41,023 bases of DNA, from NCBI GenBank assembly GCA_905215555.1, contig CAJMQU010000041.1:1-41023 (forward strand). The letters are read 5' to 3'. How positions within the stretch are numbered: position 1 is the first letter of the stretch; every line of letters starts with the position of its first letter. Positions 15,421 to 23,653 of the stretch are shown one piece after another. The stretch is from an uncultured bacterium. Its GTDB lineage: Bacteria > Bacteroidota > Bacteroidia > Bacteroidales > Bacteroidaceae. A program made the translations under genes and the position numbers. The notes under the pieces are model-generated. The model did no database searches and was not told the origin of the DNA. It saw only the letters and a program-made list of their open reading frames with translations.

Positions 15421-18400
15421 GCCTCTTTTTTGCTTTGCTTGTGCCTCTTCTGAGGGTTTGATGGGCATTTGCATATTTAGCGAGTCACGTTTGATTTCTT
15501 TTGGGGCATCGGGGTGTACTGTTTCCGAATTTCGCTTTTCTTGTTCACGTTTCAGTCGTTTCAGTTTCCACTTATTCCAGAACATCAGTTCTTTCCAGCG
15601 ATTGAAGTCTTTCTTGAAAATGATGCCTATGCCTTGCGTTGTCAGGTTCGTGCGGGTGTAGTAGCGGTCATTGGTTTCGTTGTATGCTTTCAGACGTATG
15701 TCTCCGTTACGGTTCACAAGCCATTCAGCCTCGAAGTCGCCTACGAAGTTGGTATTTGCCATTGGATTATCGCGGTAGCCGAAGTTGCCGTTGATGAGCA
15801 GGCGATTGTTCAGTAACTGTCCCGACAACATACCTTCGAATTCCATATCTGTCCAGCCCTTTTCCCCGGTACTGAGGTTTGTGCCGATATTCCAGTTGTT
15901 ACTGTTGATGATGCTTGAAAGTGCATTGTTCAATTGTCCCGAAAGGGTGGAGGAAAGCACGGAGGACATCATATTGGAATTTTGCGTGGCGTCTACGTTT
16001 TCTGGAGTATAGAACTTACCGATACCCAGCAGATATAGTATCTGCATGTTCATCTGTTCATCTGTAGGAATATAATTGCGGATAAGCGCCTGCACTTCAT
16101 CCCGTTCGTTGGGGACTTCCAGGCTTAGTTTGATGTCCGGAGAAGTCAGTTGCCCTGTCAGGTTCATTATGCAGTTCACTTTGATGTTTGTCTGAACTCC
16201 ATAGTTGCTTGCGTTCGGTACCAGGTCGTTCAGTGAAGCGGAGTTTACAGTATAGCTTGCCAAAATATCCATTGTAGCATCCAATGGAGAGCCGTTGAAG
16301 TTAATGGTACTTCCATCTTTGATGGTAAAGTCTTTGCGTATCACTTCTTGTAAGCTGAATTTATAGACACCCTGGCTAATGCGGTAGTTACCGAACATCT
16401 TTACATCATCAGCCTTGTTATAAAATTCCGTGCGGATATTGCCTGAACCGCGTCCACTGATGTAGTCACCGGCTATCGGATCCATGACGATGCGCATTGT
16501 TGCGTTGGGTGTGGCTTCGACAAGCAGATTGAGGCGGATGTCTGTCAGGTTCTCTTCTTCCTGGCGTATCTCTTGTTGTGCCAGTTCGTAGTCGGAAGTT
16601 AAACTTATGGAATCCATAATAGCTCGGCGGGGCGTTTTATCCACAAATTTGATGAACTGGTTGCTGGCGGCTGAGGATACATTATCTTTTATATATACGA
16701 AGTTAGTGTTACGGTCGGTGGTCATGGCTACATCGATGTTGACTCCATCCCGTACATTGCCAGCTATCAAGGCACTTCCTGTTCCGTAGACAGTTCCGTA
16801 AAAAGGAAAATCCAGTGATTCTTTTGTATTCATCACCAACATGTCGTTCACTTCAAACTGGAAACGATATTCCAGGTTCTTAAAGTGTTGATAGTGCAGA
16901 TGGCCATTCACACGTCCTTGGTTGCCGTGCAGATCGAAAATGCGATTATCACGGAAGGTCAGTCCGTTAGGTTCTATGCGGATACTGTCTTTTATGAAGA
17001 AGGTGGTATTCAGTACGTCTACCTTCATGGAAGCATCGCCGAATACGCGTCCTTCCATAGTGAGACCTTTAAATTTGCCATAGAAATGTACATTGCCGCT
17101 GGCACGTCCGTTGAACTCCGGTGTAATGCTGCTCATGAAGTATTCTATGAACTTCAGATTGGTATTGTCGGCTTCTATCTGCAGGTCGAGCGCACTTTTG
17201 GGCTTTATAGGATATATGTAGCCGTATACATGACTCTTGGCAATGTCCTTCTCGCGGATGTGGGCATCAAGATAGATGCCTTCCACTTCATGATGCCATT
17301 CTCCATGGATGTTGGCATCACCCAGCAGACCATCGTTCAGTCCGAGACTTCGGATGAAAAGGTCGGTGTACATGACGGGCTTCTTCAATATTCCGCTGGC
17401 ATAGGCAGGCCCGGTGGCTTCACCCTGGAAGTTGACTCCAAGATTGGCAATGTCGAACACATACCCTATATTGATGTCTTTCAAATCCAGGCGAACCGTA
17501 TCTTCGGGCTGTTCGGAAATGATGCCGTTGATGCGAAGATGCCGGTCTTTATGGCTGAAATAGAAATCATTGATATGTATCTTTCCAGAGTCAATGACCA
17601 CTTGTGACGGATGTATCTCCCATAATGTATCGTTCAGAATAATATCAGTCTTTTGAACATCTACAACAGTTTTCAATGCCGATGCTGCTTTGGCTGAACG
17701 GATACGTTTATTGTCCCGTCCTTCGGCTTGTGTGCGGATGAAATGCGCGGTGGCAGCTAATTTTCCGCTATAGGTGACGGTGCTGATGTTACCCCAATTC
17801 AAGGAAGTCTGTATAATGTCGTCTTTGGCTTGCGCCTCTAATGCCACGTTTATCGCACCTTCCGGCTTGCGGTTGCTGAAGCGTACGCGGGCATGGAACT
17901 TATCACCAGGATTCTCACATAATATCATGCCGGATTCGATGAATTTATCCCCGTAGCGCAAACGGGGAAAGTAACCTTCTACCCGTAGGCGTTGTGCCTT
18001 GTCGTTGAAGTACCCTTTGAGGGTGGAGTGTGTGTAAATCTTCACCGGAATGTTAAGTATGGTAGAAAATATGTCGGTATTGAAGATGTTTATATCAAAA
18101 TAGAAATTATTCTCACTTTCTATCTGTTGTTTGTCCGGCAGTATCAAAGCAGGAATGTATCTTCGCATTATATTCAGCACACTGGCAGGCAGTGTACGAT
18201 AAGAATAATCCCCTTCAATGCTTGCATTCAGGAAATTAGACGTTATTTTCAATTGCTTGTGTGACTCGTCTTTCCGCGTGGCGGCTATTTTCAGGTTATC
18301 CAGGAAGTAGTCCTTGTCAGGTGCTGTGAATTGCAGGCTGTCGATATTGATTTCTCCATTCATTTCATCAATTGAACCGCCGGTGAAATCGGCAGTCAAT

Positions 18401-20103
18401 TGAACTGACACTTCCGTATCTTTGTATTGGGGGGTCAGATGCAGTTCATGAGGACGCACGTTACGGATGTCCGCATGGAAATTAAAAGTCGGTATGCGAC
18501 TGGCAGTATTGATACTACCATTCAATAACATAGAGCCATTCTTATCGTCCAATGCTATTTTCCCGTCGAAACCGCCTTGTTTGTATTCTCCGTCGAGGGT
18601 AATGTTCTCATACGTGTAATCGCTGTAGTCGATGGATGCGACCAATCCTTTCATCACAATGGAGGGATACTGCTTTCTGTAGTGGTTACCGTCTACTTTG
18701 AGATTAAAGGTTACTTTACCCAACTTTGCGTTAGCCAACATATTGCCTAATTCAAATTCCTCGGTCTTCACGGCGCCTGAATAGGCAAAATAACCTTTTT
18801 CCTTATTCGAACTTAATTTCAAGTCGGTTTTGATAGAACCCATATCGGTATGTACCAAACCGTAGGTAACAAGGTCTGTAAAGTATCCCGATACTTCTCC
18901 GCGAAACGAGATGGTCCCCAATCGTTGTAATATCGGCGGGACACCTTCGTAGTTCTTACTCAGGTTGCGGACAAAGAAGGCAATGCCTTCCGGATCGGCA
19001 TAGAGGCTGGAAAGGTTGCCAAAAACGAAAGCATCCTGGGGATGCGACAAATCCTGCAAGGAAACATCTCCCCTTAAATGAAAATGCTGGCCTCCTGTGA
19101 TGGACAGGTGCGGACAGTTTAATTGATTAATGGTGCCGCTTGTCTCTACAGCTATCTGCAATTTCTCTTTGAAAGGAGAGAAAGCGGGCACAAATGCTGC
19201 CAGATCGCAAAGTGCTACGTCCGAAGGCAGTATGCGATAGGAAAAACGTACATCATTGGCAAAATTGTTGAAAGCTCCCAGGCTGTCATATTCCATGTGT
19301 ATCGTATCCATCTCAAGCGAAGTGTTCGGCAAGTCAATAGCGAAATTCTCAATATTCATCTTCTGATTGTTCGCTACGATTTTAAGACTCAATTTCCTCA
19401 GTTCGAAACCGGAATTTCTTTCTTCGACACTCAAACGCTTGATGGCTGCATTGACAGAGTCGCTTTGGAGCGCTTTCAATGAAATATTAGCGATGATATT
19501 GCGCAACTGGACATGCCGGGCATTGAACTTTCCAGGCGTTTCTTCGGCCGACAGCACGTTATAAGACATTCTGCCTCGTCGTATCAATAGGGAATTGATG
19601 CGTAAATCGAGATTGCTCTCTTTCTTGATTGTGTCTTTTGAAGCAAAGGCGTCTAACACAAACTGAAAGTTGGGTATGTCTTCCGGTGTTTTTTTCTCTA
19701 GATTGATATTGAAACCGAATAGTTGTACATTGCTGATTGATATTTTTCCCTTGAACAGGGGGAGTATATCAAATTTGGCAGAGAGACGGGACACTTTCAG
19801 CATCTCTTTATCGGACTGGTCGTTCAATAGTAAATCGTCAACAATAATACGGTTCAGTAAGCCTATGTTTATCCGCCCGATAGTCAGTTCTGTACCCAGT
19901 ACGTCTGATAATTCGTTTGCAACGAGCACGGATATCTGTCGCTGAACGTAAGGTATGTTCAACAGCAATATCGTCCCGATATATAAACTTAATATAATAC
20001 CGAGCACCCAGCGAACTGTCTTTTTTAACTTTCTGATAGGCGGTTTGTTTGATTTAGCCAACAAAAATATGAAATTATACGTTATCAATCGTACTTTTAT
20101 CAT
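15406..20103 (-). CDS. TamB-like AsmA-family envelope protein (translocation/assembly module)
   Basis: This very large protein (1565 residues from the ATG at 20103) has one N-terminal membrane helix (WVLGIILSLYIGTILLL). A long beta-rich periplasmic body of repeated AsmA/DUF490-like units follows, then a C-terminal TamB domain (about the last 400 residues). Family members span the periplasm as a hydrophobic groove and act in outer-membrane protein assembly or phospholipid transport. No TamA-like barrel gene is next to it. The frame is open to a TTG at 20145, but that would overlap the tsaD start. The ATG at 20103 leaves 32 bp between the two divergent genes. A start further inside, just before the basic stretch RKLKKTVRW, cannot be excluded. 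Confidence 0.88.
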   Translation of the reverse strand: MIKVRLITYNFIFLLAKSNKPPIRKLKKTVRWVLGIILSLYIGTILLLNIPYVQRQISVLVANELSDVLGTELTIGRINIGLLNRIIVDDLLLNDQSDKEMLKVSRLSAKFDILPLFKGKISISNVQLFGFNINLEKKTPEDIPNFQFVLDAFASKDTIKKESNLDLRINSLLIRRGRMSYNVLSAEETPGKFNARHVQLRNIIANISLKALQSDSVNAAIKRLSVEERNSGFELRKLSLKIVANNQKMNIENFAIDLPNTSLEMDTIHMEYDSLGAFNNFANDVRFSYRILPSDVALCDLAAFVPAFSPFKEKLQIAVETSGTINQLNCPHLSITGGQHFHLRGDVSLQDLSHPQDAFVFGNLSSLYADPEGIAFFVRNLSKNYEGVPPILQRLGTISFRGEVSGYFTDLVTYGLVHTDMGSIKTDLKLSSNKEKGYFAYSGAVKTEEFELGNMLANAKLGKVTFNLKVDGNHYRKQYPSIVMKGLVASIDYSDYTYENITLDGEYKQGGFDGKIALDDKNGSMLLNGSINTASRIPTFNFHADIRNVRPHELHLTPQYKDTEVSVQLTADFTGGSIDEMNGEINIDSLQFTAPDKDYFLDNLKIAATRKDESHKQLKITSNFLNASIEGDYSYRTLPASVLNIMRRYIPALILPDKQQIESENNFYFDINIFNTDIFSTILNIPVKIYTHSTLKGYFNDKAQRLRVEGYFPRLRYGDKFIESGMILCENPGDKFHARVRFSNRKPEGAINVALEAQAKDDIIQTSLNWGNISTVTYSGKLAATAHFIRTQAEGRDNKRIRSAKAASALKTVVDVQKTDIILNDTLWEIHPSQVVIDSGKIHINDFYFSHKDRHLRINGIISEQPEDTVRLDLKDINIGYVFDIANLGVNFQGEATGPAYASGILKKPVMYTDLFIRSLGLNDGLLGDANIHGEWHHEVEGIYLDAHIREKDIAKSHVYGYIYPIKPKSALDLQIEADNTNLKFIEYFMSSITPEFNGRASGNVHFYGKFKGLTMEGRVFGDASMKVDVLNTTFFIKDSIRIEPNGLTFRDNRIFDLHGNQGRVNGHLHYQHFKNLEYRFQFEVNDMLVMNTKESLDFPFYGTVYGTGSALIAGNVRDGVNIDVAMTTDRNTNFVYIKDNVSSAASNQFIKFVDKTPRRAIMDSISLTSDYELAQQEIRQEEENLTDIRLNLLVEATPNATMRIVMDPIAGDYISGRGSGNIRTEFYNKADDVKMFGNYRISQGVYKFSLQEVIRKDFTIKDGSTINFNGSPLDATMDILASYTVNSASLNDLVPNASNYGVQTNIKVNCIMNLTGQLTSPDIKLSLEVPNERDEVQALIRNYIPTDEQMNMQILYLLGIGKFYTPENVDATQNSNMMSSVLSSTLSGQLNNALSSIINSNNWNIGTNLSTGEKGWTDMEFEGMLSGQLLNNRLLINGNFGYRDNPMANTNFVGDFEAEWLVNRNGDIRLKAYNETNDRYYTRTNLTTQGIGIIFKKDFNRWKELMFWNKWKLKRLKREQEKRNSETVHPDAPKEIKRDSLNMQMPIKPSEEAQAKQKRGEVKR

Positions 20104-20124
20104 TACTTTTGCAGCGTTTAAACG
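20104..20124 (+). promoter_or_regulatory. tsaD -7 element and adjacent palindrome
   Basis: TACTTTTG (20104-20111) is a perfect TAnnTTTG, placing the tsaD transcript start near 20118 with a leader of about 18 nt. A perfect 10-bp palindrome, CGTTTAAACG (20115-20124), lies at that start. The -7 box directly abuts the TamB start codon on the other strand. Confidence 0.5.
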
Positions 20125-20135
20125 TAAATAACGAT

Positions 20136-21155
20136 ATGAGTACAATAATTTTAGGAATAGAAAGCTCTTGCGACGACACTTCAGCTGCCGTTATCAAAGA
20201 TGGATATTTACTGTCGAATGTTGTTTCCAGTCAGGCGGTACACGAAGCCTACGGTGGTGTAGTTCCTGAATTGGCTTCACGGGCACATCAGCAAAACATA
20301 GTTCCGGTAGTTCACGAAGCATTGAAACGTGCTGGAGTGACGAAAGAAGAACTGAGTGCGGTTGCTTTTACAAGAGGTCCTGGGTTAATGGGTTCGCTCT
20401 TGGTAGGGGTATCGTTTGCTAAAGGGTTCGCTCGTTCTTTGGGTATTCCTATGGTAGATGTTAATCATTTGATAGGCCATGTGTTAGCTCATTTTATTAA
20501 AGTAGAAGGTGAAGAGAATGTTCAGCCGGAATTTCCTTTCCTTTGCTTGCTCGTTTCAGGAGGGAATTCGCAGATAATCCTGGTAAAGGCGTACAATGAT
20601 ATGGAGATTTTAGGGCAGACTATTGACGATGCCGCAGGAGAAGCTATTGACAAATGCTCCAAGGTCATGGGGCTTGGGTATCCTGGTGGTCCGATTATTG
20701 ATAAACTGGCCCGTCAGGGAAATCCGAAAGCTTTTACTTTCAGCAAACCTCATATCCCCGGGCTGGATTACAGTTTTAGTGGCTTGAAAACCTCTTTTCT
20801 TTATTCCCTGCGCAACTGGGTAAAGGAAGATCCCGATTTCATCGAACATCATAAGGCGGATTTGGCGGCTTCGCTCGAAGCTACTGTTGTAGATATTCTA
20901 ATGGATAAATTGCGTAGAGCGGCTAAGGAATATAAAGTAAAGGAGGTAGCCGTGGCCGGTGGTGTTTCTGCCAATAACGGTCTGCGCAATGCTTTTCGCG
21001 AGCATGCCGAGAAGTACGGTTGGAAGATATTCATCCCAAAATTCAGCTATACAACGGATAATGCCGCTATGATTGCCATCACCGGATATTTCAAGTATCA
21101 GGATCAGGATTTTTGTTCGATAGATGCGCCGGCTTACTCGCGCGTCATATTGTAA
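20136..21155 (+). CDS. tsaD: tRNA N6-adenosine threonylcarbamoyltransferase TsaD
   Basis: The 339-residue cytoplasmic enzyme transfers threonylcarbamoyl from threonylcarbamoyl-AMP to A37 of tRNAs that read ANN codons, working with TsaB and TsaE. It shows the Kae1/TsaD signature: GIESSCDDTS (7-16), the metal-binding His111 and His115 in NHLIGH, and a C-terminal GGVSANNGLR nucleotide-binding loop. Length is normal. I chose the ATG at 20136 because MSTIILGIESSCDDTS is the standard N-terminus. The frame extends upstream only to a TTG. It is divergent from the TamB gene and is followed 167 bp later by the CinA-like gene, possibly cotranscribed since I see no promoter in that gap. Confidence 0.97.
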   Translation: MSTIILGIESSCDDTSAAVIKDGYLLSNVVSSQAVHEAYGGVVPELASRAHQQNIVPVVHEALKRAGVTKEELSAVAFTRGPGLMGSLLVGVSFAKGFARSLGIPMVDVNHLIGHVLAHFIKVEGEENVQPEFPFLCLLVSGGNSQIILVKAYNDMEILGQTIDDAAGEAIDKCSKVMGLGYPGGPIIDKLARQGNPKAFTFSKPHIPGLDYSFSGLKTSFLYSLRNWVKEDPDFIEHHKADLAASLEATVVDILMDKLRRAAKEYKVKEVAVAGGVSANNGLRNAFREHAEKYGWKIFIPKFSYTTDNAAMIAITGYFKYQDQDFCSIDAPAYSRVIL

Positions 21156-21189
21156 TAAAAGGACTTTTAGAACAATATTTAGTCTGCAC

Positions 21190-21275
21190 CATACTCGGTT
21201 CTGGCCCGTACCAAGTCCGTGTCTGGTCTAAATATATGATACGGAGCAAATACGGATTTGATACGGCAGGTGATA
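21190..21275. repeat. Intergenic GATACGGAG-type repeat, copy 2
   Basis: Between tsaD and the CinA-like gene, TCCGTGTC (21216-21223) and GATACGGA (21238-21245) form an inverted pair with one G-T match and a 14-nt loop. Further ATACGG units follow. The 12-mer GATACGGAGCAA (21238-21249) is identical to copy 1 at 3791-3802. Confidence 0.4.
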
Positions 21276-21322
21276 GGGGCGGGAAACCAGAATAAAATAG
21301 AGGGCTATATATAATAAGGTGT

Positions 21323-21790
21323 ATGAAACTGGAAGAAATAGTAGGTGAGTTGTTGAAAAAGAAGAAATTATCCCTTTCCACCGCAGAAAGTTGCACTGGA
21401 GGAAGCATTGCTGCCTTGGTAACTTCTGTTCCGGGGAGTTCGGAGTACTTTAACGGTGGGATTGTGGCGTATTCCAATGAAGTGAAGATGGCTTTGCTTC
21501 ACGTTTCAGCCGAAACACTCGAAAAATATGGGGCTGTTAGTCGTGAAACGGTGATTGAAATGGCAAGAGGCGCGATGAAAGCGCTGAAAACAGATTGTGC
21601 CGTTGCCACGTCCGGAATTGCTGGACCCGGAGGAGGTAGCCGGGAAAAGCCTGTGGGGACTGTGTGGATTGCCGCTGCCTATAAAAATGAAATTGTTACT
21701 TTCAGGCAGGAGGGAGATGACGGAAGAACCGGAAATGTGCGAAAAGCTGTTCAAAATGCTCTAATGATGCTTTGTGAGTGCTTAAAATGA
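21323..21790 (+). CDS. CinA C-terminal domain protein (PncC-like NMN amidohydrolase)
   Basis: This 155-residue protein consists of a stand-alone CinA-C domain. It has AESCTGGSIAALVTSVPGSS (residues about 20-39), YFNGGIVAYSNEVK and SGIAGPGGGS followed by PVGTVWIA. In characterised members this domain hydrolyses nicotinamide mononucleotide to nicotinate mononucleotide, feeding the pyridine nucleotide cycle. The N-terminal MoCF-like domain of full CinA is absent, as in E. coli PncC. It follows tsaD on the same strand and precedes the ribosomal protein operon promoter. Confidence 0.9.
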   Translation: MKLEEIVGELLKKKKLSLSTAESCTGGSIAALVTSVPGSSEYFNGGIVAYSNEVKMALLHVSAETLEKYGAVSRETVIEMARGAMKALKTDCAVATSGIAGPGGGSREKPVGTVWIAAAYKNEIVTFRQEGDDGRTGNVRKAVQNALMMLCECLK

Positions 21791-21830
21791 AGAAAAATTG
21801 CTATCATACAGTGAATTATTTTATGAAAAA

Positions 21831-21862
21831 CTTGTTTGGTATCGATAAAAGTACTTACTTTG
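21831..21862 (+). promoter_or_regulatory. Promoter of the rpmB operon
   Basis: CTTG (21831-21834), exactly 20 bp, then TTACTTTG (21855-21862, one mismatch to TAnnTTTG). The expected leader is about 43 nt before the rpmB ATG. The CTTG-N20 layout is the same as at 1845-1876 and 3556-3587. Confidence 0.55.
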
Positions 21863-21911
21863 CGCTCTGTTTGAAATAAGTATAGATAAAAACTATAAAA
21901 ATAAGATAGAA

Positions 21912-22172
21912 ATGTCGAAGATTTGTCAAATTACCGGAAAGAAAGCCATGATTGGCAACAATGTTTCACACTCAAAGAGAAGAACTAAGAGAACCTTTGA
22001 TTTGAACTTGTTTAACAAGAAGTTCTACTATGTAGAGCAAGACTGTTGGATCAGCCTTAGCATTTGCGCTAACGGTCTGCGTATTATTAATAAGAAAGGA
22101 CTGGATGCTGCCTTGAACGATGCAGTAGCTAAAGGTTATTGTGATTGGAAAAGCATTAAAGTAATTGGCTAA
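21912..22172 (+). CDS. rpmB: 50S ribosomal protein bL28
   Basis: The 86-residue basic protein begins MSKICQITGKKAMIGNNVSHS, cut here at the conserved SHSKRRTKR segment that follows, which is diagnostic for bL28. It binds 23S rRNA in the large subunit. Only one cysteine of the zinc-type pattern (Cys5) is in the classic place, so it is probably a zinc-free form. It starts the three-gene operon rpmB-rpmG-DUF4295, with gaps of 22 and 12 bp. Confidence 0.97.
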   Translation: MSKICQITGKKAMIGNNVSHSKRRTKRTFDLNLFNKKFYYVEQDCWISLSICANGLRIINKKGLDAALNDAVAKGYCDWKSIKVIG

Positions 22173-22194
22173 AAAGTAGAGGAGAATACTGATT

Positions 22195-22383
22195 ATGGCA
22201 AAGAAAGCAAAAGGTAACAGAGTGCAGGTGATTCTGGAATGCACAGAACACAAAGATAGTGGTATGCCGGGAACTTCTCGTTATATCACTACTAAGAATA
22301 GAAAGAATACAACTGAAAGATTGGAATTGAAAAAATACAATCCGATTTTGAAGAGAGTAACAGTACATAAAGAAATTAAATAA
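22195..22383 (+). CDS. rpmG: 50S ribosomal protein bL33
   Basis: The 62-residue protein shows the bL33 pattern: an N-terminal KGNRVQVILECTEHK, then TSRYITTKNRKNT and LELKKYNP. It has a single cysteine and so lacks the two CxxC pairs of zinc-binding L33, making it a C-minus form that should not require zinc. It lies between rpmB and the DUF4295 gene in one operon. Confidence 0.97.
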   Translation: MAKKAKGNRVQVILECTEHKDSGMPGTSRYITTKNRKNTTERLELKKYNPILKRVTVHKEIK

Positions 22384-22395
22384 TAAGTATAACCC

Positions 22396-22554
22396 ATGGC
22401 AAAGAAAACTGTAGCAAGTTTGCACGAAGGTTCTAAAGAAGGTCGTGCTTATACAAAGGTTATCAAAATGGTTAAGTCTCCGAAAACCGGTGCTTATACC
22501 TTTGATGAACAAATGGTATTGAACGAAAAAGTGCAAGACTTTTTTAAGAAATAA
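22396..22554 (+). CDS. DUF4295 small ribosome-associated protein
   Basis: A 52-residue lysine-rich protein, MAKKTVASLHEGSKEGRAYT at its N-terminus and ending VQDFFKK. This family is confined to Bacteroidetes and always sits next to rpmG. To my knowledge a structure of a Flavobacterium ribosome identified a new large-subunit protein named bL38, and I believe it corresponds to this family. That link is from memory. The gene starts 12 bp after rpmG and ends 29 bp before a strong terminator, so it is made with the ribosomal proteins. Confidence 0.9.
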   Translation: MAKKTVASLHEGSKEGRAYTKVIKMVKSPKTGAYTFDEQMVLNEKVQDFFKK

Positions 22555-22582
22555 GATAGTTCGTCGAAAGACGTTTGATTAT

Positions 22583-22620
22583 AAAATCCTCTTATCACAT
22601 CACGATAGGGGGATTTTTTT
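22583..22620 (+). terminator. Intrinsic terminator of the rpmB operon
   Basis: AAAATCCTCTTATC (22583-22596) pairs with GATAGGGGGATTTT (22604-22617) over all 14 positions, two of them G-U, around a 7-nt loop. A T-run follows immediately. Confidence 0.85.
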
Positions 22621-22654
22621 TATACTTTATTCCCATACTTTCATTACTTTGTTA

Positions 22655-22662
22655 TATCTTTG
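22655..22662 (+). promoter_or_regulatory. -7 element of ftsY-rimO
   Basis: TATCTTTG is a perfect TAnnTTTG 31 bp before the ftsY ATG and just after the terminator of the ribosomal operon. I see no good -33 match. Confidence 0.5.
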
Positions 22663-22693
22663 TAGAATAATGTATTGTATAAACAAATAGTAT

Positions 22694-23653
22694 ATGGGAT
22701 TTTTTAGTTTTTTCTCGAAGGAAAAGAAGGAAACTTTAGATAAAGGATTGTCTAAGACGAAGGAAAGTGTGTTCGGAAAGATTGCCCGTGCTGTGGCAGG
22801 AAAGTCGAAAGTGGATGACGAAGTACTGGACAATCTGGAGGAGGTGTTGATTACTTCGGATGTAGGCGTGGAAACTACGTTAAATATAATTGAACGTATA
22901 GAGAAGCGTGCCGCAGCTGAAAAATACATGAATGCGCAAGAGTTGAATACTATCTTGCGCGATGAAATCGCTGCTTTATTGACAGAAAATAATTCGGACG
23001 ATGTCGCTGATTTTGAAGCGCCGATTGGGAAGAAACCTTATGTTATTATGGTGGTGGGAGTGAACGGTGTGGGCAAAACCACTACTATCGGAAAGCTGGC
23101 CTATCAATTTAAGAAAGCAGGTAAGAGTGTCTATCTGGGTGCGGCGGATACTTTCCGCGCGGCAGCTGTCGAGCAGTTGGATATCTGGGGCGGACGGGTA
23201 GGAGTGCCTGTTATCAAACAAAAAATGGGAGCTGATCCTGCTTCCGTGGCTTATGATACCTTGAGTTCTGCTGTTGCCAATAATGCGGATGTGGTGATTA
23301 TCGATACTGCGGGACGTCTTCATAATAAAGTGGGCTTGATGAATGAGTTGACCAAGATTAAGAATGTGATGAAGAAAGTGGTTCCTGACGCTCCGGATGA
23401 AGTGTTGCTGGTTTTGGACGGTTCCACCGGACAAAATGCGTTTGAACAAGCCAAACAGTTTACTTTAGCAACAGAAGTGACTGCAATGGCTATTACAAAA
23501 CTGGATGGTACTGCCAAGGGAGGTGTGGTTATTGGTATTTCGGATCAATTCAAAATCCCTGTGAAGTACATCGGGCTTGGCGAAGGAATGGAAGATTTAC
23601 AGGTGTTCCGCAAAAAAGAGTTTGTTGATTCATTGTTTGGAGAGAATGCATGA
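22694..23653 (+). CDS. ftsY: Signal recognition particle receptor FtsY
   Basis: This 319-residue SRP GTPase docks ribosome-SRP complexes at the membrane together with Ffh and SecYEG. It has the NG domains with G1 GVNGVGKT (122-129), DTFRAAA (152-158), G3 DTAGR (204-208) and G4 TKLDGTAKGG. The acidic A domain of E. coli FtsY is absent. Instead a short amphipathic start, MGFFSFFSKEKKE, may serve for membrane binding. Its stop codon overlaps the rimO start by 4 bp (ATGA at 23650), so the two are translationally coupled. Confidence 0.97.
   Translation: MGFFSFFSKEKKETLDKGLSKTKESVFGKIARAVAGKSKVDDEVLDNLEEVLITSDVGVETTLNIIERIEKRAAAEKYMNAQELNTILRDEIAALLTENNSDDVADFEAPIGKKPYVIMVVGVNGVGKTTTIGKLAYQFKKAGKSVYLGAADTFRAAAVEQLDIWGGRVGVPVIKQKMGADPASVAYDTLSSAVANNADVVIIDTAGRLHNKVGLMNELTKIKNVMKKVVPDAPDEVLLVLDGSTGQNAFEQAKQFTLATEVTAMAITKLDGTAKGGVVIGISDQFKIPVKYIGLGEGMEDLQVFRKKEFVDSLFGENA

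Noticed and set aside
16885..17607. A 240-residue plus-strand open frame inside the TamB gene.
   Set aside because: The opposite strand encodes a continuous protein with a clear TamB/AsmA pattern. This frame has no start context or motif.
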